Origin: DASCQC01 sp036012865
GTDB taxonomy: Bacteria > Pseudomonadota > Gammaproteobacteria > Comchoanobacterales > Comchoanobacteraceae
Assembly (NCBI GenBank): GCA_036012865.1
Contig: DASCQC010000005.1
Span: 1-64,000 of the forward strand
Direction: 5' to 3'
DNA length: 64,000 nt
Shown here piece after piece: positions 53,199-62,553 of this stretch (position 1 is its first letter; every line of letters starts with the position of its first letter). Position numbers and translations under genes: made by a program. Below the pieces are notes generated by a model that worked only from the letters and a program-made list of their open reading frames with translations, made no database searches and was not told the DNA's origin.

Positions 53199-54323
53199 TT
53201 ATATGGTGTTTTCTAGAATTTTATTTCGAAAGTCAAACATTCTCAACTTCATGACATGAAGGTTGTGTATCGTCGCTAAAGTATAAGCAGTCAACTCCTT
53301 CGCTTTAAACAAATGATGTACGTAGGCTCGGGTGACCGAAGTACATACCTGACAAGAACATCCTTCTTCAATAGGTGAGAGATCTGAATGATAAGCAGTT
53401 TTAATAATTTTAATCGAACCTGATCTTAGCAACAAAACCCCATGCCGTGCTGCTCTTGTTGGGTAAGAACTATCAAACGTATCCATGCCCATTTCAACCC
53501 CGCAACGAATACCTTTTTCATCACCAATACCCAATAAATGTCGAGGGCGTTCAGGGGGCAAGTGAGGTGATACCATGGTTAAAATCGATTGCAGATCATC
53601 AGTATTTTTACCCAAAGAGCCCCCTAAAGCCATCCCATCAAAAGCTTGGTTAGCAAGCATTTGAGTACTGGCCACTCTTAGCTTTTCATTCACCCCTCCG
53701 TGAATGACCGCATACATGGCTTGATTTTGAGTATTCTTTAGATGCTCATCTAAAGATCTTGTTTGCCAGCGATGTGTCCTATCAAATGAACTCATTAAAG
53801 CCTTATCACTGATATGAAAAGGGGGTAATTCATCCAATGGGATAATAATATCCGCTCCTAGCAGTTTCTGAGCCTGTACAGATGACTCAGGAGTTAACTT
53901 AATGCGCTCGCCATCTCGATAGGAACGAAAAGCCACCCCTTCTTCAGATACTTTCAAGACTGAAGAGACGGATGATTTCTTACCCGAGCTTTTCAGTTCG
54001 TTAGCAACTGAGCCATAGGCCAGTGAGAAAACCTGAAACCCTCCTGAGTCAGTAATAATCGGAGCATGACGATTCATCATAGAATGTAACCCACCAAGCT
54101 TGCTAACAACCTCTGTGCCTGGGTGTAAAATCAAATGATAAGTATTACAAAACATGAGAGGAATATCTAGGTTATCGACTTGGCTAGGCGTTAATGATTT
54201 AATGCAAGCATGCGTTCCCACTGGCACAAATGACGGGGTATCTATCACACCATGAGGCGTGTGAATCCTGCCTACCCTGGCATGAGACTTGGAAGATTGG
54301 TGAATTAATTCAAACCTAAACAT
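53199..54323 (-). CDS. tgt: tRNA-guanine transglycosylase, probably queuine-type
   Basis: 374 residues. The TIM-barrel has the nucleophile region MDTFDSSYPTR, the general catalytic stretch TDSGGFQVFSL, and the zinc site CSCQVC ... HH near the C-terminus. Two differences from E. coli-type enzymes stand out: FDCVMPTR is FDSSYPTR, and the base-recognition loop GGLAVGE is GGSLGKN. Eukaryotic enzymes use GGLSGGE there, so this loop matches neither. With a YhhQ transporter gene overlapping by 8 bases upstream, use of imported queuine (or a precursor) is more likely than preQ1 from the usual pathway, but that is inference. Confidence 0.92.
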   Translation of the reverse strand: MFRFELIHQSSKSHARVGRIHTPHGVIDTPSFVPVGTHACIKSLTPSQVDNLDIPLMFCNTYHLILHPGTEVVSKLGGLHSMMNRHAPIITDSGGFQVFSLAYGSVANELKSSGKKSSVSSVLKVSEEGVAFRSYRDGERIKLTPESSVQAQKLLGADIIIPLDELPPFHISDKALMSSFDRTHRWQTRSLDEHLKNTQNQAMYAVIHGGVNEKLRVASTQMLANQAFDGMALGGSLGKNTDDLQSILTMVSPHLPPERPRHLLGIGDEKGIRCGVEMGMDTFDSSYPTRAARHGVLLLRSGSIKIIKTAYHSDLSPIEEGCSCQVCTSVTRAYVHHLFKAKELTAYTLATIHNLHVMKLRMFDFRNKILENTI

Positions 54324-54975
54324 AACGAATTCTTAGTCGTTTCATTAAAGATAAAGCCGGGGTGCTTGCTGCAATGGTTAGAAATTTAATGGATAAGCTA
54401 AAGAAAAAAATCGTTAACAAGGAGTCTAAGATGTTATACAAGGCCAGAACAGTAAATAACCCAGTATCAAGTGTCTGGCCGACCATCATGGATACCATGG
54501 CTCGACAATAAAAAGGTAACGATGTTGCAGAAAGTCTTTTAAATAACGATGCTTCAACCCAAGTAGAAAATAGAAAGCACACCATAGAAACGATAACAAG
54601 TCTAGGTGTGTGATGAAATAACATCTGATAAGCTTCTTGTGAATAGTCATGAAGTCCTGGAACATATAACAAGTGAAACCAGCTATTAACAGCAAACAAC
54701 AACATGACGATAAAACCCATTTGAATCAGATTATTGATGGAGGATTTCGGAGAAAATTCCTGCAACAAATTAACCGATAACATCGCTCCAACCGAATAAA
54801 CATCTGCTGCCGTTACCTGCAAGCCAAATAAGTTAATTTGTTTCAAGACAAAAACATTGGCAGCAACACAGCAAAAAATAAAAACTGCCTCAAGCAACTG
54901 CACGCGGAAAACTGAGATTAATGTCATCATTCCCAATAAAGAAAGTAGGTGTATTCCAAATAATAATTCATTCAT
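54316..54975 (-). CDS. YhhQ-family queuosine precursor/queuine transporter
   Basis: 219 residues and about six membrane helices. The conserved ANVFVLKQINLFGLQVTAAD stretch near residue 40 and GQTLDTGLFT near residue 167 are hallmarks of the YhhQ (vitamin/queuosine precursor transporter) family. E. coli YhhQ imports preQ0 and preQ1. It overlaps tgt by 8 bases on the same strand, so the two act in one pathway: uptake of the base and its insertion at G34 of tRNA Asp/Asn/His/Tyr. tRNA-Asn (GTT), a substrate, is encoded 3.4 kb away. Confidence 0.85.
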   Translation of the reverse strand: MNELLFGIHLLSLLGMMTLISVFRVQLLEAVFIFCCVAANVFVLKQINLFGLQVTAADVYSVGAMLSVNLLQEFSPKSSINNLIQMGFIVMLLFAVNSWFHLLYVPGLHDYSQEAYQMLFHHTPRLVIVSMVCFLFSTWVEASLFKRLSATSLPFYCRAMVSMMVGQTLDTGLFTVLALYNILDSLLTIFFFSLSIKFLTIAASTPALSLMKRLRIRYV

Positions 54976-55041
54976 AATGACGTATCATACCAAAGCCTGA
55001 ACCATCTCTCAAGATATTAATTTTAATTAAGTTATAAATCA

Positions 55042-57045
55042 CTAGACTTTTAAAATATAAGTTTTGATCGTTTTAATTTTATCTCTCATCAAAGCAGCTT
55101 CCTCAAAATTCAAACCCTTGGCTAATTGCTTCATTTCTTTTTCGAGTCGCTTCATTTCTGTTAAAGCCTCTTGGTCATTTTTCCAAACCTGTTCATCCTT
55201 TGCTGTTGAGCAGGTATTTTTATCAGACTTTGCTCCTAGGTTCATCACATCACGAACCTCCTTGATAATGGTTCGAGGTGTAATTCCATGGTGTTGATTA
55301 TACGCTAACTGCTTCACCCTTCTTCGGTTGGTTTCTTCAATGGCTGTTGCCATCGATCGAGTGACCTTATCAGCATACAGGATAGCTTTTCCTTCTAAAT
55401 GACGTGCAGCTCTACCAATGGTTTGAATCAAAGAAGTGGCCGAACGCAAAAAACCTTCTTTATCAGCATCTAAGATCGCCACCAAAGAAACTTCCGGCAA
55501 ATCCAGCCCCTCTCTTAGTAAGTTAATACCCACAATGACATCACAAACACCTAAGCGCAAATCTCGAAGTATCTCCATACGTTCTACGGTCTCTACTGAT
55601 GAATGGAGATACCTCACTTTAACCCCATTATCCAGTAGATATTCAGATAAGTTTTCTGACATTTTCTTGGTTAGCGTGGTCACCAATACTCGTTCATTTT
55701 TCTTGGCACGTAAGCGTATTTCTGATAGCACATCATCAACTTGTGTAAAAACTGGACGAACTTCAACAACGGGATCCACGAGACCTGTCGGACGAACCAC
55801 CAATTCAACACTTTTTGGACACCGTTCTAACTCATAAGGTCCTGGGGTAGCAGAAACCCATAATGACTGCAGACCCAAGCGCTCGAACTCCTCAAACATT
55901 AAGGGTCTGTTATCCAAGGCAGATGGCAACCTAAAACCATAATCTACCAAGGTTTGTTTCCGTGAACGATCCCCTTTGTACATCGCTCTTAACTGAGGCA
56001 ATGTCGCATGAGACTCATCAACAATAATTAATGCATTATCAGGCAGGTAATGCATTAATGTTGGAGGTGCTTCACCCGGGCCTCTGTTGGATAAATAGCG
56101 AGAGTAATTTTCAATTCCCTGACAAAATCCCAGCTCAACCATCATTTCTATATCGTATTCGGTACGCTGTTTAATTCGCTGGGCTTCTACCCACTTTTCG
56201 TTTGACTCTAAAAAAGCAATGTGTTCTTTTAATTCTTGCTGAACTTTCTTCACAGTCTTGAGTGTACGCTCTCTTGGGCAGACATAATGAGATTTTGGAT
56301 ACAGGGTATACGCCTCTACTGACTCAATAATTGAACCCGTTAAGGGATCGAATAACTCCATTTGATCAATTTCATCATCAAAAAGATGGATTCGAACCGC
56401 ATAGCTTTCTTCTTCTGCAGGAAAAATATCCAACAAATCTCCACGGACTCTGAACGAACCTCTCTCTAAGTCCATAGGGTTTCGTTTATATTGCATCTCG
56501 GTAAGAGATTGGATAACTTCTCTTTGATTCAAAGATGCTCCAACTTTGAAATCAAGCACCATGGTCACATAAGCACTCGGATCTCCTAAACCATAGATAG
56601 CAGAGACAGTTGCTATAATAATGGTATCCGTTCGGGCTAGAATAGATTTAGTTGCCGAAAGGCGCATTTGTTGAATATGCTCATTGATTGAAGCATCTTT
56701 TTCAATAAAGGTATCGGAAGAAGCAACATAGGCCTCCGGTTGGTAATAATCATAATATGAAACGAAATACTCAACAGCATTATCAGGAAAAAAAGCTTTC
56801 ATCTCACCATAAAGCTGAGCGGCTAATGTTTTGTTATGTGCCAAAATGATCGCCGGGCGCTGAAGACGCTCAATCACCTTAGCCATAGCGAATGTCTTAC
56901 CCGAACCCGTAACACCCAGTAGGGTTTGATGGGGCCGTCCTCTCACAAAGCCCTCAGCCAACGAAGAAATCGCCTGCGGTTGATCGCCACAAGGCTCAAA
57001 TTTGCTTTTAACCGTAAATATTTTTTGCATCCTGGATTCAGTCAT
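55042..57045 (-). CDS. uvrB: Excinuclease ABC subunit B
   Basis: 667 residues. Walker A is LLGVTGSGKTF near residue 43, the beta-hairpin region has YYDYYQPEAYV, helicase motifs include DESHATLPQLR, TIGRAARH and LREGLDLPEV, and the C-terminal UVR domain (about 625-660) ends in the KGLNFEEAALMRDKI motif. The ATG at 57030 (MQKIFTVKSKFEP) fits E. coli UvrB better at the N-terminus; neither has a clear ribosome binding site. It loads UvrC at damaged DNA. It is divergent from the aminotransferase gene, as in Coxiella and Legionella. I saw no canonical LexA box. Confidence 0.95.
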   Translation of the reverse strand: MTESRMQKIFTVKSKFEPCGDQPQAISSLAEGFVRGRPHQTLLGVTGSGKTFAMAKVIERLQRPAIILAHNKTLAAQLYGEMKAFFPDNAVEYFVSYYDYYQPEAYVASSDTFIEKDASINEHIQQMRLSATKSILARTDTIIIATVSAIYGLGDPSAYVTMVLDFKVGASLNQREVIQSLTEMQYKRNPMDLERGSFRVRGDLLDIFPAEEESYAVRIHLFDDEIDQMELFDPLTGSIIESVEAYTLYPKSHYVCPRERTLKTVKKVQQELKEHIAFLESNEKWVEAQRIKQRTEYDIEMMVELGFCQGIENYSRYLSNRGPGEAPPTLMHYLPDNALIIVDESHATLPQLRAMYKGDRSRKQTLVDYGFRLPSALDNRPLMFEEFERLGLQSLWVSATPGPYELERCPKSVELVVRPTGLVDPVVEVRPVFTQVDDVLSEIRLRAKKNERVLVTTLTKKMSENLSEYLLDNGVKVRYLHSSVETVERMEILRDLRLGVCDVIVGINLLREGLDLPEVSLVAILDADKEGFLRSATSLIQTIGRAARHLEGKAILYADKVTRSMATAIEETNRRRVKQLAYNQHHGITPRTIIKEVRDVMNLGAKSDKNTCSTAKDEQVWKNDQEALTEMKRLEKEMKQLAKGLNFEEAALMRDKIKTIKTYILKV

Positions 57046-57112
57046 ATTAGAATCTAGGTTAACTGAATCTTATCAGTAAATCAAAATAGGTTGAATATTT
57101 CGAGGAAAAGTA

Positions 57113-58315
57113 ATGATTTCAAATCGTATACAAAGTATCAAGCCATCTCCAACTTTTGAGATTGCAGCACGAGTTCAAGAACTTCGATTACAAGGCACTG
57201 ACGTAATTGCACTGAATGCAGGAGAGCCTGACTTTGACACTCCCTTGCATATCAAAGCAGCCGGCATTGAGGCTATTCACGATGGGTTCACCCGCTACAC
57301 TGCCATTGATGGAATTATGCGACTTAAAGAAGCCATCCAAAACAAATTCAAAACTCAAAATGATCTCGAGTATGCCTTGAATGAAATTATTGCTTGCTCA
57401 GGCGCAAAACAAGCATTAAGCAACGCTCTTTTTGCCCTCTTAAACCCGGGTGATGAAGTCATCATACCCACGCCTTATTGGCCTTCATATTATGATGGTG
57501 TTAAGCTAGCTGAAGCAACTCCCGTCGTTTTAAACACTTCAGCAGACCACTATTTCATCATTGATCCGGAAGAGCTACAAAAGGTTATTTCTAGCAAAAC
57601 AAAAATCCTCATATTAAACTCCCCTAACAACCCATCTGGCTGCTTTTATCAAGAATCTCAACTGAAAGCCATTGCGGATGTGCTCCTTGAATACCCTAAC
57701 ATTACTATCATCAGTGATGAAATTTATGAGCATATCTTATGGGATCATGAGTATGTTAACATTCTTAATGTTATGCCAGAGCTTAAAGATCGAACGGTGA
57801 TCATTAATGGTGTTTCTAAAGCCTACGCCATGACCGGCTGGAGAATTGGTTATGCGGCAGGTCCTAAACATATTATAAAAGCCATGAAAACCATTCAATC
57901 CCAAACCACCTCATGCCCTTCCAGTATTGCACAAGTTGCAGCAGCAGAAGCCATTGAATCACATGATGAAAGCGTACAAGAAATGAACGACATTTATTAC
58001 AAACGCATGCAATTTGTTTTAGAAACCATACCCAATATCCCCGGGCTTAAAGCCATAGCCCCCCAGGGAACTTTCTTTATGTTAATTGATGCCAGTGAAG
58101 CCATTTCGATGTTAAAACTTAAAGATGATATTGAACTTTGTACCTATTTAATCAATACGGCACATGTTGCTCTCATTCCAGGATCAGCTTTTGGTTGTAA
58201 AAACCATCTTAGGTTATCTTTTGCTTGTTCAAAATCATATTTACAAAATGGTCTCACACGAATTGCAGATGTTTTGAAAGAAGGCAATCAAATTGAACCC
58301 TCAAATGATAACTAA
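57113..58315 (+). CDS. Class I aminotransferase, aspartate aminotransferase-like
   Basis: 400 residues with GAGGAAA upstream. PLP site: the internal Lys in INGVSKAYAMTGWRIGY (about 235), NSPNNPSG near residue 165, SDEIYEH near 200 and RLSFACS near the C-terminus. It is the family Ig (AatA/AspC of the Bacillus/Thermus type), which transaminates aspartate with 2-oxoglutarate; the exact range is not readable. It links oxaloacetate to the glutamate metabolism served by the large glutamate dehydrogenase. Confidence 0.9.
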   Translation: MISNRIQSIKPSPTFEIAARVQELRLQGTDVIALNAGEPDFDTPLHIKAAGIEAIHDGFTRYTAIDGIMRLKEAIQNKFKTQNDLEYALNEIIACSGAKQALSNALFALLNPGDEVIIPTPYWPSYYDGVKLAEATPVVLNTSADHYFIIDPEELQKVISSKTKILILNSPNNPSGCFYQESQLKAIADVLLEYPNITIISDEIYEHILWDHEYVNILNVMPELKDRTVIINGVSKAYAMTGWRIGYAAGPKHIIKAMKTIQSQTTSCPSSIAQVAAAEAIESHDESVQEMNDIYYKRMQFVLETIPNIPGLKAIAPQGTFFMLIDASEAISMLKLKDDIELCTYLINTAHVALIPGSAFGCKNHLRLSFACSKSYLQNGLTRIADVLKEGNQIEPSNDN

Positions 58316-58319
58316 CTGC

Positions 58320-58347
58320 TTGACGACGTATCAATTTGTGTTAGTAT
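58320..58347 (+). promoter_or_regulatory. Promoter of tRNA-Asn
   Basis: TTGACG (58320-58325) and TAGTAT (58342-58347) with a 16-base spacer, ending 11 bases before the tRNA. It begins 5 bases after the aminotransferase stop, so the tRNA has its own start. Confidence 0.55.
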
Positions 58348-58358
58348 TAGGTGTTCTT

Positions 58359-58434
58359 TCCCCGGTAGCTCAGTTGGTAGAGCAGGTGACTGTTAATCAC
58401 TAGGTCGGCGGTTCGAGTCCGTCCCGGGGAGCCA
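58359..58434 (+). tRNA. tRNA-Asn (GTT)
   Basis: Acceptor arms TCCCCGG/CCGGGGA, D-arm TAGCTCAGTTGGTAGAGCA, anticodon loop with GTT, T-loop TTCGAGT, discriminator G and an encoded CCA (58432-58434). It is a queuosine-modified tRNA type, so a substrate of the nearby tgt. Confidence 0.95.
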
Positions 58435-58440
58435 TTCTTT

Positions 58441-58914
58441 TTAATGAACGTTTTCCTTAACTTTTTGATGTATATTATTCATAGCAACATCTAACTCATC
58501 AAAAAAGTCAACTTTTGAACTGAACCCTCTAAAACGATAGACCTCTTTATCCTTGGACCAGAGAATAAACGTTGGAGTAAAGATCACTCTAGACAAATGT
58601 TCATTAATCCATACTAAATCATTGTTATCTTTCAGGCTCATCAATCGGATCATAGGTCTTTTAAACGCACTCTTATTTTCATGAGTCTCGTAGAAAGGGT
58701 ACACTTTATCCATCCACTCATGACAGTGCGTACATTCTGGGCTATAGACCACCAACAGATGAACATCCTCAACCCTATCTTGATGCCCTACACTTTGAGT
58801 GACATCTGGGTTTTTCGTCACCTGTTGTTTTATAAAATGGTCACTCGCGGTTAATGACGATGTCACAACCAACATTAATACGCTCAAAATAGATGTTTTT
58901 AAAACCTTATACAT
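58441..58914 (-). CDS. Periplasmic thioredoxin-like protein (SoxW/DsbA-type thiol protein)
   Basis: 157 residues from the ATG at 58914, preceded by GAGGAG at 7 bases; a longer frame to 58980 lacks a site. The signal peptide covers about 1-22 (TSILSVLMLVVTSSLTAS). A thioredoxin fold with CTHC near residue 56 and the cis-proline region VIFTPTFILW follows, like SoxW/thioredoxin-fold reductants. It probably reduces or oxidises thiols of envelope proteins; no partner (DsbD, CcdA) is in the window. It lies 49 bases downstream of the acyl-CoA dehydrogenase gene. Confidence 0.85.
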   Translation of the reverse strand: MYKVLKTSILSVLMLVVTSSLTASDHFIKQQVTKNPDVTQSVGHQDRVEDVHLLVVYSPECTHCHEWMDKVYPFYETHENKSAFKRPMIRLMSLKDNNDLVWINEHLSRVIFTPTFILWSKDKEVYRFRGFSSKVDFFDELDVAMNNIHQKVKENVH

Positions 58915-58963
58915 CAAATAACTCCTCAATCCAAACCATTGTAATACAAAATATAGAAAACTC

Positions 58964-60640
58964 CTAAAATTCGGAGTCATTTAAACAAAAATAGATAGAT
59001 TTTCCGGCCAAAACCCTGGTTGAATATAGCTTTATTTTATCCAAATGTTGTTGGGTAAAATAATCCCCTAAACGCAGATAGCTACTTTCTTTTGAGGATG
59101 AAAGTTTACACCACATCCAAGCCACCAGTGTGAGCGCAAAAACATTAAGGTAGGCACTGGCTACTGCTGCTACCTGTTCAGGGTCTTTAAGCCCATGGGT
59201 CATCAACCAGATATTGCATTTTTCTAACTCACCAATAGCCATGGATAGACCTTCAGAGCAAACCCCTTTTAACTTGGAGGCATCTTGTCTCATTTCTGCC
59301 ATAAGGGCTAGCATAGCTTTTCCCTGTTCCTTGGGTAATTTCCTACCCACCAGATCCAATGCCTGAATTCCATTGGTCCCTTCATAAATCATGGTAATAC
59401 GACCATCTCTTAAGAATTGCTCGATCATCCAGTCTTGCGTGTAACCTGCCCCACCTAAAACTTGTAAAGCTTCAGAGACATGTGCCACGCCTTGATCCGA
59501 ACCATAACTTTTAATAACAGGCGTCAATAAAGCTGCCCGTTCAGTATCCCCCTTATCTAAACACATCGCAGTAAAAGCAGTTAAGGCACGCATACCTTCA
59601 TTAAAACAACGAACATTTAATAGCATACGACGAACATCAGGGTGAACTAAAATCAAATCAGCCTCTTCATTCATATCTCGCTTACTAACATCCAGTGATC
59701 GTGATTGTCTTCGATCTTTAGCAAAAGTCGTCGCAACTTGGTACGCTATTTCAGACAGCCCCAACGCCTGCACACCCACACTCAATCTCGCAGGGTTCAT
59801 CATAGCAAACATTGCTCTCATCCCTTTATGAGGCTCCCCAATCAACCAGCCATCGGCTTGGTCAAAATTCATGAAACAGGTTGGCGAAGCTTTGGAACCC
59901 ATTTTATGTTCTAAACCTGTACAATAAGCCGAATTTCTTGAACCATCTAATCGGTACTTAGGAACTATAAACATACTTATTCCATGGCTTCCTGATGGTG
60001 CATCCGGTAATTTTGCCAACACCAAATGAATAATATTATCAACCATGTCATGCTCACCAAAGGTGATCCATATTTTAGTGCCAGAGATCTTGTAATGATC
60101 GCCATCAGCAACGGCCGCAGATTTAATCAACCCCAAATCTGTTCCACATTGAGGTTCAGTCAAGCACATCGTCCCAGTCCAGTCACCCGTAACCATCTTA
60201 GGCAAGTATTGCTGCTTTATTTCATGGGAACCAAAAGCATTAACAACTCCCACAGCGCCCTGAGTTAAAAGCGGGCATGTTGAAAGTGAAATATTAGTAG
60301 ATGCAAGCATCTCCATAACCTGATAGGCCAACACTTGAGGAGAGCCCCCTCCTCCGATATCTGAGGGTAAAGCAATGCTTGAATAACCTTGAGAAACTAT
60401 GCCTTGATAAACAGCATTAAAGCCTGCAGGCATTTTAACAGCAAAGGAATCTGGGTCATACACCAACCCCTGCTGGTCTCCCTTTGCATTGGTGGGAAAA
60501 ATCTCTTCCGAGGCAAAACGACCCACTGAGTCCAACAGAGCTTCCACCGTGGAAAAATCATAAATATCATCATGATAATCCATAACTCTTAAACTGTGAA
60601 GCATGCTATGCACTGGGGCCTGGTATTTAAAAAAACTCAT
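58964..60640 (-). CDS. Acyl-CoA dehydrogenase with C-terminal extension (FadE-like)
   Basis: 558 residues, a little shorter than the usual 590-600 of this clade. The N-terminal extension (YQAPVHSMLHSL) typical of AcDH_N proteins precedes the FAD-binding acyl-CoA dehydrogenase domains: MCLTEPQCGTDLGLI, then ITFGEHDM, and the middle/C domain with MIYEGTNGIQALDLVGRKL, whose Glu is the catalytic base in the family. It oxidises acyl-CoA to enoyl-CoA in fatty-acid beta-oxidation, passing electrons to ETF. No other beta-oxidation gene is in the window. The ribosome binding site is weak. Confidence 0.92.
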   Translation of the reverse strand: MSFFKYQAPVHSMLHSLRVMDYHDDIYDFSTVEALLDSVGRFASEEIFPTNAKGDQQGLVYDPDSFAVKMPAGFNAVYQGIVSQGYSSIALPSDIGGGGSPQVLAYQVMEMLASTNISLSTCPLLTQGAVGVVNAFGSHEIKQQYLPKMVTGDWTGTMCLTEPQCGTDLGLIKSAAVADGDHYKISGTKIWITFGEHDMVDNIIHLVLAKLPDAPSGSHGISMFIVPKYRLDGSRNSAYCTGLEHKMGSKASPTCFMNFDQADGWLIGEPHKGMRAMFAMMNPARLSVGVQALGLSEIAYQVATTFAKDRRQSRSLDVSKRDMNEEADLILVHPDVRRMLLNVRCFNEGMRALTAFTAMCLDKGDTERAALLTPVIKSYGSDQGVAHVSEALQVLGGAGYTQDWMIEQFLRDGRITMIYEGTNGIQALDLVGRKLPKEQGKAMLALMAEMRQDASKLKGVCSEGLSMAIGELEKCNIWLMTHGLKDPEQVAAVASAYLNVFALTLVAWMWCKLSSSKESSYLRLGDYFTQQHLDKIKLYSTRVLAGKSIYFCLNDSEF

Positions 60641-60846
60641 AAACGCGCGTCCGTACGAAACCTATCTATAATGATAACAAAAGCAAGCAATAAAATCTAT
60701 AACAGACAACCGTTTAAATACAAAATAAGCAAATATCAGCCCAAAATAACAAACAAAACCCAGCTTCAAATTAAAATTTTAAAAAATTCATGAAAAATCC
60801 GTAAAAGTATACTATAAGCAATATTGACAACCAACGGCAGATTATC

Positions 60847-62337
60847 ATGTTAAACGAAGGCCTATCATTACTAAGCGCAGGAGGAGGCTTATTCATAGCC
60901 GTTATAACTTTATACGTCAGCCTACAAGCCAGCGGTGTCACACAACCCTTTCAAAAACTAATCCTAGGAATATCCATGATCCTATTATCCGGGTTAGCTG
61001 TGGTTTTATATAACTATGGTTTCATCAATAATACTGAGGTCGATATAGCGCACATTTACACTTTACTCGTTGCTTGCATCGGGTACTCCATTGGTAAATT
61101 TCTAAACACATTCATCTGGACTGGAATCTTCTACCCTAAAGGCATAGAAGTACCCAAACTTATCACTAAATTTGTTAATGCTTTTGTCTATGTACTAACC
61201 ATAATCTGCATTCAAAAATTCGTCCATGGTCAATCTATTATGCATTTCTTAGCATTATTTGGTGGATTCGCTGCCATTATTGGTTACACAGCCGCTGATA
61301 CCATTGGCCAAGTGTTTGCTGGACTCGCCATTAACGTTGGTGGAAACATCAAAAAAGGTGACTTTATTCAAATAGGAAATGACGCAGGAACCGTAAGAGA
61401 AATGGACTGGAGATCGATAACATTAATCGATTGGTCAAAACGATTGATTGTTATCCCAAACTCATCTGCTGCTCATTCTAGGGTTATTAATTTCACCAAG
61501 ATCAATAAGGTCTTAATGACAAAAACTGATTTTAAATTTCCTGGTCACATTAACACCAACCACATCATCAGCATCTTAAAAGAGGCCATGGAAGATTTCG
61601 GATTAAAACCCAATCAATACTCTTTCAACCTAGCCAGAGAAAAAGACTATTATCACCTGACCATTAAAATGGAAGCTCAATTTGAATCTTATTGGTCATT
61701 ACCCTCAAACTTCATGCAACTATTTTCACATAAATTGCAACTCAATAACATTCTTCTTGACTATAACGCAGTCTCTGATAAAAACAATATCCTCAAACCT
61801 ACCTCTAAACTAGACAGGCCTCCTATAACAGATGTCATGCCAACCCTTAAAAAGATTCTAGCGTTTACTTATTTAAACGCACACGAAACGGCTATTATTA
61901 AAAAATATGCAAAAATAAAGGTATACAGCCCTCACTCTATCATAGCAAGAGAAGGAGATGATGCCCACACCCTCATGGTTTGTTTGGATGGGGATTGTAA
62001 TGTATATCAACTAGATAGCCGCGGCCAAAACGTGTGGATGAGATCATTACATCAAGGTGAATACTTCGGAATACAATCCTTCTTAACAGGGTCTAAAAGG
62101 AGAATAACTGTAGTATCCCTTTCACCAGTGACGATAGGTATGCTATCACCTTTTGACATATCTGAAGTCGTCAAAGGTAACAAAAAATTCTCAAATAGGT
62201 TGGCAGAAGTCCTTGCACAAAGAGTACTTCAAAACGAAAGCAAACTTGAAAAAAATTCTAAAGCACTCAACGAGAAGAAAAACTCACTCATTGCCAGCAT
62301 CATGACAACCTTTGTTAAAATGGTCGGCAAAAAGTAA
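60847..62337 (+). CDS. MscS channel with a C-terminal cyclic-nucleotide-binding domain
   Basis: 496 residues. Four N-terminal helices lie in about 1-165; the pore helix is FGGFAAIIGYTAADTIGQVF (about 139-158), then the beta domain (KKGDFIQIG ... IPNSSA). A CNB domain at about 340-465 has EGDDAHTLMVCLDGDCNVYQ and the cassette GEYFGIQSFLTGSKRRITVV. The phosphate-contacting Arg is present, but the usual Glu of FGE is Ile, so the ligand may not be cAMP. This is the bCNG/MscS-CNB type. It is followed by a strong terminator and then a paralogue. Confidence 0.88.
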   Translation: MLNEGLSLLSAGGGLFIAVITLYVSLQASGVTQPFQKLILGISMILLSGLAVVLYNYGFINNTEVDIAHIYTLLVACIGYSIGKFLNTFIWTGIFYPKGIEVPKLITKFVNAFVYVLTIICIQKFVHGQSIMHFLALFGGFAAIIGYTAADTIGQVFAGLAINVGGNIKKGDFIQIGNDAGTVREMDWRSITLIDWSKRLIVIPNSSAAHSRVINFTKINKVLMTKTDFKFPGHINTNHIISILKEAMEDFGLKPNQYSFNLAREKDYYHLTIKMEAQFESYWSLPSNFMQLFSHKLQLNNILLDYNAVSDKNNILKPTSKLDRPPITDVMPTLKKILAFTYLNAHETAIIKKYAKIKVYSPHSIIAREGDDAHTLMVCLDGDCNVYQLDSRGQNVWMRSLHQGEYFGIQSFLTGSKRRITVVSLSPVTIGMLSPFDISEVVKGNKKFSNRLAEVLAQRVLQNESKLEKNSKALNEKKNSLIASIMTTFVKMVGKK

Positions 62338-62354
62338 ACCCTTTAATATAGTCT

Positions 62355-62391
62355 AAAGGCTATCAGCTGCTTCTTAAGCTGTTAGCCTTTT
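62355..62391 (+). terminator. Rho-independent terminator between two MscS-CNB genes
   Basis: AAAGGCTA-t-CAGCT (62355-62368) pairs with AGCTG-t-TAGCCTTT (62377-62390), one T-T mismatch and an 8-base loop, with the 3' arm ending in TTTT. It separates the two paralogues into distinct transcripts. Confidence 0.75.
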
Positions 62392-62553
62392 GATTAAAAC
62401 ACCTTTCACCCAACCCATCAAACACACCCCATTTAAATCAACAATAGACAACACACTCAGACTTAATTAAATTTCTAACAAAAAAACCAGCAAAAATATT
62501 AAAAGTTTACTATAACTATAATACAACTAAAGATTTGACTAAAGGAGACAACC

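Noticed and set aside
57062..57077. ACTG ... CAGT repeat upstream of uvrB as a LexA box
   Set aside because: The spacing gives CTG-N8-CAG, while the gammaproteobacterial LexA site is CTG-N10-CAG.
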